From Xenopus tropicalis (taxonomy: Eukaryota > Chordata > Amphibia > Anura > Pipidae), in NCBI RefSeq assembly GCF_000004195.4, contig NC_030677.2, forward strand, positions 44,145,142 to 44,209,141: a stretch of 64,000 bases of DNA, given 5' to 3'. This document shows positions 1 to 10,056 of the stretch, piece by piece (position 1 is the stretch's first letter; each line of letters opens with the position of its first letter). The translations under genes were made by a program, and so were the position numbers. The notes beneath the pieces were generated by a model. The model was not told the DNA's origin, did not search any database, and worked only from the letters and a program-made list of their open reading frames with translations.

Positions 1-273
1 CTGATGCAATGTTAGAACTTTTATGACATTTATCCTGTGTAAAGGTTGCTGGAGCCCTAGGGAATCAGTGCTTGCTCACCGAGCTGTTAACACAATTGTC
101 CTTGCTTGGTTGTAGCAGCCACAAAGATGCTGAATATAGGGAAATAAATGCTATAGAAAGAAAATGACTGTATCAGAGAGAAAGTACCAGAGAGTTGCAT
201 CCCATGTGCATCACCAGTCTGCTATTGCCATAGCAATTGAGGGGGCAATAATTGTAGCACTTGATTTCTAGTT

Positions 274-591
274 CAGGTAAGGGGCCCATTATCCAGAATG
301 CTCGGGACCTGGGGTTTTCTGGATAAGGGGTCTTTTCCGTAATTCGGATCTCCTACCTACGAAAAATATTATTTAAACTGTAATTAAACCCAATAGGATT
401 TTCCTCCAATAAGGATTGATTATATCTTAGTTGGGATCAAGTACAAGGTACTGTTTTATAATTACAGAGAAAAGGGAAACCATTTTTAAAAATGTGAATT
501 ATTTGATTACAATGGAGTCTATGGGAGATGGCCTTTCCATAATTCGGAACTTTCTGGATAATGGGTTTCCGGATAAGGGGTCCAATATCTG
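274..591 (-). mobile_element. CAGGTATGGGA-type MITE (TA-flanked), copy
   Basis: Inverted ends CAGGTAAGGGGCCCATTATC and GGGGTCCAATATCTG; the right side is followed by TA. Family words GGGAGATGGCCTTTCC and AAGTACAAGGTACTG. TA flanks in several copies suggest a Tc1/mariner-like origin, which is inference. Confidence 0.8.
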
Positions 592-848
592 TACTGGTAT
601 GTGCATGATTCAGAATTATGTGACGTGCATATAATATACCAGAGCCATAATTAAACTCTACCTGGGCTACATCTTCCCTGCAAGCGAACGTTCTTCAGGA
701 AGGCAAGATGTTGCCCAGATACGCAGCTGCGCTACTCTGCTCTTTTAGGTTGGGTCAGAGACTATGCGATAAGGGAGAGGTGAGGGGGGTCGAGGCAGGC
801 CAGTTAAGGGGGCTTTTAAAGCCGGGGAGGGTGTTGTTCTCCTTTAAG

Positions 849-985
849 CAAGTAATTCACATTTTTAGAAATAATTTCCTTTTCGTAGTAATAATAATAC
901 AGTACCTTGTACTTGATACCAACTAAGATATAATTAATCCTAACTGGAAACAAAACAATCCTATTAGGTTTATTGAATGTTTTCA
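849..985 (+). repeat. partial CAGGTATGGGA-type MITE
   Basis: The interior only: CAGTACCTTGTACTTGATAC and AAGATATAATTAATCC. Both ends are missing. Confidence 0.6.
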
Positions 986-1148
986 AATAAATAAATGATT
1001 CGATCCGAATATAAGCCGAGGTATCTAATTTTACCTAAGAAAACTGGAAGAACCTGTTGCGAGTAGAAGCCTAGGGTTGGAAATGCAGCAGCTTCTGCTA
1101 AGTTTCAATAATCAAAATAAATACCAATAAAATTAGGATCTATCAATC

Positions 1149-1340
1149 TTACTGAACAAATACAGCAGAAGTCACTAAAGTCTGCCCCATGAGACAATCT
1201 GTAGTGACCAGATCACTTTGTGTATGGGTTAAGTAGAGCTTCACTTCACATATGTCCAGGCCCATCTTCTGGAGACCATCAATAGAAATGCTGAGGGATT
1301 CAAAAGAGACCATATGTTTGTTATGCACAGTGGACATGAT
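1149..1340 (-). other. unidentified open frame, possible exon or old coding relic
   Basis: I do not recognise it. From ATG 1340 it reads MSTVHNKHMVSFESLS and GLQKMGLDICEVKLYL to a stop after VTSAVFVQ. Composition is complex and unlike the AT-rich surroundings. On this strand TTCA|GTAAGAT would serve as a donor at about 1149-1153, and several weak acceptors lie upstream. It lies in the FAM149A direction but does not resemble the FAM149A I know. It could be an exon, a processed pseudogene piece or chance. Confidence 0.2.
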
Positions 1341-1940
1341 TATGCACTCTATGTAGGCCGTGCAAAATAGCAAACCTAAATGAACCTTCACTATCAGCAC
1401 CTCTGCATAGTGACATTGGCAATATGTGATGTAATTCTATACAAATATGTATATTATTAGTTTATAAAGAAAGACATTTATTCAACATAATTTTCTATGC
1501 ATGATCAAATCACTTGAAAAAATAATTGCTGTCTTTTAATTCTTTGCCCTGGGTTCTTAGAAATCAAAGCTCTGTATTTGAAATGGAGTAACCTAGCTGA
1601 TAAAAGTATGAAACTTACTTTTTCAGTATTTATACAAATAATGCACTCATGTTACAAGATGTCCATAGATCCCAACGATCAAATGTACTCTGTAGCTCTG
1701 CAAGGCCGGGATTGACATGCAGGGAGAGTGTGACGCCGGGGGCGGAGCAAGGAGTCAAGAAGGAGTGACGTGCAGCGGGAGCAGGAATCAGGTAGCAGAG
1801 GGCGCTAGCTGGAGGGACTCAGGTATAAGACGAGGGTTAATTTTTCAGCACATTTTGGGTGCTGAAAAACTCAGAGCTTATACTCAAGTATATACGGTAC
1901 AATAACAATTGTAACAGCAGGAAGTAAAGAGGAGCCTTAA

Positions 1941-2185
1941 GGTGGCCATACAGATTTTAGCTGCCTATTTGGGTATTTCAGACCAATTCAGTAGCTTATC
2001 TGCCCATGTATGGGTACCCTCGATGGGCCTACCCAACCGAGATCTGGCCTAAAACTAGGCATATCTCATTCAGGCAGGTTTGATTTTTCTGTTAGATTGG
2101 GGACCGCATCGGACGGCGCCTATGTCACCTGTTTAATTCCCTTGGGCCAAACGATCGAATTAGCCTGATATCGCCCACCTTAGGT
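1941..2185 (+). repeat. GGTGGCCATA-type inverted repeat element
   Basis: Begins TTAAGGTGGCCATACAG and ends ATATCGCCCACCTTAGGTGG. Words such as GATGGGCCTACCCAACCGAG recur in diverged form at 36599-36916. Confidence 0.6.
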
Positions 2186-2239
2186 GGCCATATCGAGAGA
2201 AGATCCACTCACAATAATCCTCAACCACCAGGATCATAG

Positions 2240-3630
2240 GTTTATCAATCTGAATAGCCACAGAACTCGCCTTACATGCTAAGATAATCGGGCAGTATTA
2301 TCGAAACTGTCTAAAGTGCCCAACTGAATCTGGGCATGCAGGGGCAGTTTTACATAGACCTTTACATAGATTAAATATTATCTTAACAGGAAAATAAACA
2401 AAATATACAAGCAAATCCAGCTAAATTGTCTCTTGTGAGCTGCTGCTTTATTCATAGGTTTCCACTGAGTTTGCATGTCTGTCTCTGCAACTTCCCCTTG
2501 TTAATTCCTCATTCCTTCGCACAACCTGCAAAAAGTTGTGTTGTTTTCAAATAAGAGATAAACTCTGCTACTTGTTTGTATGTGTGTTAAGGGTATGCAA
2601 TCATGGGCTGCTAGGTGTGTCCTTGTATGGGATTTATTAGGGCGTTTTTCTAACTCAAGTGTTGCAAAATAGTAGAAGATATATAGGAGATATTATATAT
2701 AAATAAACAAAGCTGGCAGTGTAGAGGGCTCTATGTAGATTCTCTCCAAGGGAACAAGATAAAAATGTTTGTTGAAGCTTTAAACTACAACATTGGCTAG
2801 CTTCTTCCTATTGGACTGCATAAAGCACGATGACCTATTAGTATAATAGAGGCGCTGTACAATGGAACAAGAACAAAAGATTGCATGCTTGTGTAATACT
2901 TGCCAACTGCTCAGCAGAACAAATCTTCATTCACAACATTCAATTGTTATTTATATAAAGGTGTCAGCCAAAAGGAAATCATAACTGTGACCATGAATGA
3001 GTCTGGTAGCGTAGACCAACAATACATTTATGTTCTGCCATTTTAACTTTTATTTTATGTGCTACACTTTATGCTATCAATGCTTTTCTCAGATTTGTCA
3101 TTTAATTTACAAAGTCCATTGGTAATTTCAAGCAATACATTATAATGTACATTGTAAATGTAAAAAAGAAATTGCATCATTTCCAGTTTGTTTAGCCAGA
3201 CGTTTAAATTTAGTTTAGTTGCTTATATGGATGTATACAGGAGAAAGTATTTTGCAACGCTTTCTGGCCTTGATTAATAAGAGATGCTGATGGTATGTAA
3301 GTACAAAAGAGGAAGCGCTATTTATGTAGTGGTTATTAAGATGTCCCTTTATTTTTATCAGACTGATTGCAAAATCTCTTTTGCCCTGTTTGCTAATTGG
3401 CTGCAGGCTCCAATTCACACATAAATGACAAAGTTCCATTTTTCCAATTTCATGCTCAACATAAGCAAATAAAAACTAATTTGTAGAAAAGAGTTTAGTT
3501 GTGGTTTAAAAAAAAAATATAAAACCACAAAAATCTGAATGTTATTAAATGAAACTGCAAAATGACCCATAGCCAAAGACAAGTATGTGACAATTATGTG
3601 TAAGAACAACAACAGAACTTTATAAAATAC
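2240..3630. other. no recognised feature
   Basis: AT-rich sequence with short open frames only. No gene, RNA or bounded repeat could be supported. Confidence 0.4.
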
Positions 3631-3633
3631 TAA

Positions 3634-4274
3634 GGGGCCGATTCACTAAAGGTTGATAATGCTTATCGCATGCTTTTTTGCGTTAAAAAGCATGCAATAA
3701 AAGCATTAAGACGCATATCGCATGCGCAAAAAACGCTGTTATTTCTATTGCATTGTGTTAATTAGTGAATAGAAATAGTACTAACGCATGATTCACAAAC
3801 ACATATAAAGCGTTAAACGCTCTAAATATCGCAATAGTCTGTGCTAAATATTGCAGTAGTCTGTAACACCTACTTGGGGCAGGCTGTACTTATTACTTTT
3901 GGCAACACAATATGGACTTTGCAGTGGGATTTTTTTCAAGTCTGTGTTGGCCCTAGAGTGATGCAGCCTCCAGTTTTCAGGAATATGGTAATTTTCAGAA
4001 CAGTAGTTTTCCGAAAGTAATCGGTACGTGTGTAATATCGTGCGCTAATATAGCAATCGCCAAAATATATCATGCGCAGTGCAAAATAATGCACGCGGTG
4101 GAAAATAACGCAAGAAAAACGCTCATCACGAGTTAAATAACGCAAAGAACATCGCTTCTTAATTGTGACACGTGTCCTTTTAGTGAATCGAGCGTTAAGT
4201 TGCAAAAAATAAGAAGTGATAAAACGCATTATAAAAATAGCATTCGTTTTATTGACCATTAATGAATCGGTCCC
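3634..4274 (+). mobile_element. Harbinger-type non-autonomous element
   Basis: Terminal repeats GGGGCCGATTCACTAAAGG and the mirrored ATGAATCGGTCCC are flanked by a 3-bp duplication TAA (3631-3633, 4275-4277), as for PIF/Harbinger. Its interior (about 3900-4000) resembles 21650-21780 of the decayed coding Harbinger element, so it is probably a deletion derivative of that family. Open frames inside it are not genes. Confidence 0.8.
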
Positions 4275-4589
4275 TAAATATTTTGCACACCTTGCTTTTA
4301 GGGCATTTTTATTTCCTAGTGCTACTGGTCCTTTAAAATTGGCAGATAAACAACTGAATGAAATGCAGAGAACAGTGATGGAATGTGCACAGAGCCAAAT
4401 GTACCTGCAAAGGTGAAACCGGCTTAGAAATGGAATGCACACTCGTTAGCCCTATCATTAATCCCTATGTACTTTTTCTTATTGTTATGCTAGAGGTTGA
4501 AAGGAGTTGCTAAGACAGAGAAAGACAAACTAAGCAAGTATTATAGGGCCAGTTTAAGACGTCTCTAAACTATGTATTATTGTTAAAGA

Positions 4590-4740
4590 AGAAGGAAAGT
4601 TTAACACCCCCCTCAGTGATTGTAATAACTTACCTAATACCCAGAGCTGGAGCTCCTGTTAGCAGGAAAGTGCATGGGGTACATGCAAGAAATCCTCTTC
4701 TTCCCCTCTTCTTTCTTTAAAATTCCAGGGCCAACAAATG
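4590..4740 (+). repeat. partial, diverged copy of the TTAA-type MITE
   Basis: Contains ATAACTTACCTAATACCCAG and GAGCTCCTGTTAGCAGGA, aligning with the left half of 36924-37317, and ends near CTTTAAAATTCC. No right arm. Confidence 0.55.
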
Positions 4741-4761
4741 CACAAGAGAGTGAAAAAGCCT

Positions 4762-4921
4762 AAGGGCAGTGGCAGACGGAGAGATTAGTCACCCCGTGCA
4801 AATCTTCGTTGCCACTGCCCTAAACAGAATTCAAATACTCCTTCTCTTAGGGCAGTGACAGTGCCTGAAGTTACATGAGGGGAAACTTCGGTGACTAATC
4901 TCCCCGTCTGCCACTGCCCTT
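4762..4921 (+). mobile_element. foldback MITE (AGGGCAGTGGCAGACGG ends)
   Basis: CCTAAGGGCAGTGGCAGACG at the left pairs with GTCTGCCACTGCCCTTAGG at the right, and GAGATTAGTC with GACTAATCTCC. Confidence 0.8.
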
Positions 4922-4962
4922 AGGTTTGATCACTGAAGCAGTATTTTGATGATGTTCTAGAC

Positions 4963-5265
4963 CAGTGGTCCCCAAATAGTGGCTCAGGAGCAATATGTTG
5001 CTCACCAACACTTTTGCTGCTGCTCCCAGTGGCTTCAAAGCAGGTGCTTAGTTTTGAATTTCTGAATTGGATGCAAATTTTGGAGGCATAAAGTTTTGTA
5101 CTGCCCAACAGAGCCTCATGTAGGCTGCCAGTCCACATTGGGCTACCAAATAACCGATCACAGCCCTTATTGGTGACCCCCTAGGAACTTTTTTAATGCT
5201 AGTGTTGCTCCTCAACTGTTTATAGTTAAATTTTACTCACAACTAAAAAAGTTTGGGGACCCCTG
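4963..5265 (+). mobile_element. hAT-type MITE (CAGTGGTCCCCAA ends)
   Basis: A 303-bp element with ends CAGTGGTCCCCAA and TTTGGGGACCCCTG and a perfect 8-bp duplication TTCTAGAC (4955-4962, 5266-5273). Contains the family words ATGTTGCTCACCAAC and GCTCCCAGTGGCTTCAAAG. Relatives are at 9824, 56788 and 63425. Confidence 0.9.
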
Positions 5266-5593
5266 TTCTAGACCAAGGGGAGATCTTTCAAAGATCTGTT
5301 CATCATAAAACACATAAGCCATTAGAATTTTTTAAATTCAAGCCACCCATTAAAGTCAAACAGTTTGCCGGGGGTCCCTTTACTTTTAAACAAATTGATT
5401 AACTCATAAGCATCTTCCCTGTCAGTTGCACAACACCACCATGCTAGGATTCTTATTAGACAATTAGTAGTACATAACATGTATTTGTGCAGTTCAGTAT
5501 CTATAATAGAACAATCTTTAACTGCTCACACACTTTACTATCTATTGCCCTATTCTTATATATTACGGTGGTTCACCTTTAAGTTAACTTTAA

Positions 5594-6195
5594 AGAAGAA
5601 CTAAACCCTAAATATGGCTAGAAATGCCATATTTTTTACAATATACTGACTGCACTAGCCAAATGTTTCAGCATCTCTATAGTAGTAATGATATAGGTCT
5701 TTACAGTCATCACATGAGCTCCCCATCTTAGATTCTGTTAGAATTGTCCAGGACAGTGTACATGTTCAGTGGGCTCTGAGCGGCTGTTTAGCAGCTAAGT
5801 TTAGGGGTTATTGCAAATTATCAAGCAGAAAATGAGGCTGGTTGGTCATATAAACTGATGCCACAGATCTGTTTAAATCTATTAAATTCTTATGCTAATT
5901 GCACTGGTTTTAGAGCTCCCATGTAATGTGAATCTGAATTAATTACTTCTCAGCCTTAAACTGTTACATTTATATTTTATATATACAGTATACAGTATTG
6001 TGAGTGGGTCTCTAAGCTCAGGTAAGTGCCAGCAGCACAGAGCATGTGCAGGGAATCAGCAGAAAAGTAGCAGGGGAGCGACTGGGGCATCTGTGAAGGC
6101 ACAGATATTCCCTGCTAAAGAGCTGAGGTACAGATGCCCAAAACATAATGTACAACATTTCTAGCCTATTTCTTTAGTTAAGCTTGAAATCTCCT
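5594..6195 (+). mobile_element. TTAA-type element nested in another repeat
   Basis: Flanked by TTAA (5590-5593, 6196-6199), with ends AGAAGAACTAAACCCTAA and CTTGAAATCTCCT. The host repeat (GGTGGTTCACCTTTAAGTTAAC on the left, GTATGTTATCCCATTTCTAG on the right) is cut between 5589 and 6200. Confidence 0.75.
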
Positions 6196-6199
6196 TTAA

Positions 6200-6600
6200 G
6201 TATGTTATCCCATTTCTAGCAACTTTGCAACTGGTCTCATTATTTTTTTTATAGTTTTTGTATTATTTGACTTTACCTTCTACATCTTTTCAGCTTTCAA
6301 ATGGAGGTCACTGACCCTGGCAGCCAAAAATCAATTGCTCTGTGAGCTTACAATTGTATTATTTTACTTTTTATTCATAATCTATTAATTTAGGCCTTTT
6401 CATATTCATATTCCAGTCTTTCATTTAAACTGCTTGGTTGCTAAGGTAAACAAGACATAAGCAATCAGCTGCTGAAATTCCAAACTGAAGAGCATTTGAA
6501 CAAAAAGCTAAATGTCTGAAAAAACCACAAAAGATAAAAAAAACGAAAACCAATCGCAAATTGTCTACCTTTTGACCTAAAGCATTTTATGTTGACATAC
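6200..6600 (+). repeat. right part of an interspersed repeat interrupted by 5594-6195
   Basis: Recognisable as a common frog repeat by blocks such as CAGCTTTCAAATGGAGGTCA and TATTCATATTCCAGTCTTTC. Its left end is at 5568-5589. A start-only fragment of the same kind is near 47030-47130. The class is unknown to me. Confidence 0.5.
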
Positions 6601-7046
6601 TGCATTTATTGCAGACATCATATAATTAGAACCTGAGGTTTACACCTCCACTATTGTTCATGCTTGTGCATCAGGTATTATATCAGTGCTGTCTGATTCT
6701 AGGCCTTAAGGGCATAAACAGGTCAGGACCTCTGTTTACCGTCTGTTAAGGAAAGGTGATTCGGTCATACTGACTCAGTTGCAAATGACCTTGCCTGTTC
6801 TCAGACACGTGTATATTTAAATCCTAGGGTAACAAACAACCACAAAAAGTCATCCTGATAATTTTCATACATGGCAATGGGTCGTTTAGTCATCGGACTG
6901 GTTAGAAATGTTGGTTGGATAAAGGTACCATCTGCACATGAATTGTGTATCTAAATATATCCTTGGGGGCCAACAATGCATTTCCAGGAAGTCACTTTGG
7001 TACGATTGATGTCTGCCAACTATTTCATGTTCAAAACATCATCCCT

Positions 7047-7351
7047 TTAGGGCAGGGGTACATGGAGAGATTAGTCAAGGCGCAACAAATCTCCATTGTT
7101 GCGGGCAACTAATCTCCCCGCAATGCTATCCCACCGGCCAGAATGTAAATCGCCGGTGGGATAGCATATGCGGCGCCGCGATTTGTCGAAGTTGTCTTGA
7201 GAGGAGACTATGGCAAATCCTGGCACCGTGTATGCCATCCCACTGGCGATTTACATTCTAGTCGGTGGGATGGCATTGCAGGGAGATTAGTCACCCGCGA
7301 CAACAGAGATTTGTTGCGGTGCGACTAATCTCCCCGTGTGTCACAGCCCTT
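7047..7351 (+). mobile_element. foldback MITE of the GAGATTAGTC family
   Basis: TTAGGGCAGGGGTACATGGA pairs with CCGTGTGTCACAGCCCTTA. Inner blocks CCACCGGCCAGAATGTAAAT and ATTTACATTCTAGTCGGTGG mirror each other. Confidence 0.8.
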
Positions 7352-7610
7352 ATCCTACAATTTCAGTCTGAATGTTAGTTTTAGATCGTTGCATTTAAAT
7401 GTACGATTAATATCCACACCTACGTTGGAAGAAGACTAAAATCTGAATGTGTATGGCCAAATTAAGAATGGTAGTCAAAGACCCATATCTGTGGCTAAGC
7501 CTTCAGTTTGTCAGAGGTACATATTTACTTAATTCTTCTTTCATCCTAAACAGAAATAAAGTCATGTTTGTGTTCTGACTGAGAATTCATTTGTGCATTG
7601 CATGTTAGTA

Positions 7611-7790
7611 AGGGCAATGACACACGGAGCTACTTGTAGACAGATACTTGTCACTGCTACTGAACACAAGAATATACCCTGCCACAGCCAATACTGAGAA
7701 TTGTCTTTGCTAAAACACACCTCAGTGTTGTCTATTTTGTAGCTGTGACAAGTAGCTGGCTACAAGTTGCTCTTTGTGTCACGGTAAGCA
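7611..7790 (+). mobile_element. foldback MITE (AGGGCAATGACACACGGAGC ends)
   Basis: TAAGGGCAATGACACACGGA at the left; CTTTGTGTCACGGTAAG at the right, with paired GAGCTACTTGTAG and GCTACAAGTTGCTC blocks. Confidence 0.6.
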
Positions 7791-7919
7791 CGTCATTACA
7801 ATCAACCACTGGCATTATGTCACCGTATAAGACAACAATTGCTGCCATTTTGAAACCACCTAGAAAACTAGTAGAATATCCGAAGGCAGAAATAATGTTC
7901 AAATGGGAAAAAAATAATA

Positions 7920-8155
7920 CAGGTAACCCATTATCTAGAAAGCTCTGAATTATGGGAAGGCCATCTCCCAAAGAGTATATTGTAAGCAAATAATTCAAAT
8001 TTTTTTTACATGATTTTTTGTTTTATTGGACACTAAACAATCCCGCTGAGTTTATTTAATACTTAAATGATTTTTAGCAGATTCAAATGACAGAAAAATC
8101 CCTTATCCAGAAAACCTCAGGTCCCAAGCATTCTGAATAACAGGTCCTATACCTG
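7920..8155 (+). mobile_element. CAGGTATGGGA-type MITE, copy
   Basis: CAGGTAACCCATTATCTAGA at the left, AACAGGTCCTATACCTG at the right followed by TA. The interior is shorter than full length. Confidence 0.75.
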
Positions 8156-8534
8156 TACTAAAATACAGTCAAAGTTTTTTTTAAAAATGATGTTTTTCAC
8201 AAAGACCATATACAGTATGGGATGTGTTACATGGATTGTTTGGTTTTCCATATAAGGATTTGGTTCATAAAAATTACTTTAACATTAAATAGACTTGGGA
8301 TGCACCAAATCCAGGATTCCACACTCCTGGCCGAACTGAATGCTTAAAATCAGATGACTTTTTGTCACATAAACACAGAATTCAAAGATTTTTCACTGCA
8401 CGCTGCGCAAGCGGTTCCTTGTTCTCATTTGCATATGCAAATTAGGATCCAGTTCAGTATTCACTCAAATCTCATCACAAATGATTCAGGATTTGGACGA
8501 ATCCCAAAATAGTGGATTCGGTGCATCCTTGAAA

Positions 8535-8738
8535 TGAACCCAATAGGGTTGTTTAACTACCAATATAGATTCATGCAGTTAGTGCAAGGTACTGTTTTAT
8601 TATGGATAAAAAAGAAAATTAATCAGACATTAAAATCAGCCATTATTTGCTTAAAAATTGAGAAATGGGAGCTGGGCTTTCTGTAATTCTGAGCTGTCTG
8701 GATATTGGCCTTCCAGATAAGAGTTACCATAGCTGTAC
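8535..8738 (-). repeat. partial CAGGTATGGGA-type MITE
   Basis: GAACCCAATAGGGTTGTTT and CTGTCTGGATATTGGCCTTC match the family in reverse; ends are damaged. Confidence 0.55.
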
Positions 8739-8739
8739 C

Positions 8740-9820
8740 ATATGTGATGGTCGAAGAGCAAGATGTTTTTACCTTCAAGAAAATGGTAAGGGACTGAGAC
8801 TACATCACTTGCTTTATTATTTAGTTTAACTTCTTATTCTTCTATAAGATGTTTAATTTCCCAGCTATCTGTTGTAATACCCTAATAAAGCAATCAATAC
8901 TGCCTACAACCTCATCATCATAAATTTTAATTTGAAAATACCTGCCCTTATTAAAGTAACAACTTTAGTAAGTTTTAGTTTCAGTGCTATTTTTAGCAGG
9001 TCATTAGCTTGTACTAATTTTCTCTTTGTATGCTCTCCGCCATGTGAATATTTTATTTATACTGTAAATACCTGTATTGTTATTTCAGAAAAGCCAAAGA
9101 CATTGAAGAAGCAATAAGATACCATTCCGGACGAAGAAAGCCTACACCTATCCGCTAACATTTTTTTAATTAGCTCTTCCATTTTGAAGAAGCAAAATTA
9201 AATATTGAACACTACAGACTTGACAATCGCCAAGACTTAAGTATATTCCTGGATCATATCTCTTTCACTCTCAGATTCTCAGCAGGGGATCGACAGGTCA
9301 CCTGTTTAGATCTCACAGAAACACTTTGCTGTGAAAGTATCTACAGTCGTCTTTCCAGTTACATACCACGTAGGCCTTTTTCCAGGGAATGAAAGGAGAT
9401 CTGCCATCGTTAAACAACAAAGTTGCTTGAAGTAATTAGTTTTCCCAAAAAGGTGTAGCTATCTCCTCTGGATTGTAAGCTTATGTGAGGAGAGCACAAT
9501 ATTGCTGAGTGTATACACCTGTATTCATTTTGTCTGATAATTACCGTATAGCCTTTCTTTGTTTTTAGCGGAATAAAAGTGGGAAATCACTGAACTTGAA
9601 TGGTATTTCAAAAAGCATCAAAGCATGTAAAAACTGTATTGTTATTTCATGCCATGGGAGTCCAAAGATGTTTTATGTAGGGGAATCTCCAGAAAATTGA
9701 TTATCATCAGAGCAAATATTCCAGATATACATGTACATACATCAATCAATGGCATAGTCATCTAGAATCTTTTTAGGGGAATTTTTAGCATTTTCCTTCA
9801 TGTACTGCCAGCATTTTTTA
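8740..9820. other. no gene recognised; possible L2-type 3' fragment
   Basis: CTGGATTGTAAGCTTATGTG at 9470-9490 resembles the 3' tail of L2-like retroposons. The rest is AT-rich with no bounded feature. Confidence 0.3.
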
Positions 9821-9823
9821 TAC

Positions 9824-10056
9824 CAGTGATCACCAACCAGTGGCTCATAAGCAACATGTTGCTCCCCATCACATTGGATGTTGCTCCCAGTGGAGTCAAG
9901 GCAGGAATTTTTGAATTCCTGGCTTGGAGGCAAGTTTTGGTTGTATCAAAACCATGTGTACTGCCAAACATGCCAGCCCCAGGAATTCTTGTGTTGCTCT
10001 CCAAATTTTTTTATATTTGAATGTGGCTCATAGGTAAAACAGGTTATGGATCCCTG
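9824..10056 (+). mobile_element. hAT-type MITE, same family as 4963
   Basis: CAGTGATCACCAACCAGTGG at the left and GGTTATGGATCCCTG at the right. The interior is shortened. The flanking octamers TTTTATAC and TTTAATAT agree only partly, so this is an older copy. Confidence 0.75.

Noticed and set aside
3936..4442. Reverse open frame of 168 codons
   Set aside because: It runs through a Harbinger-type MITE and past its right end; it has no transposase motif.
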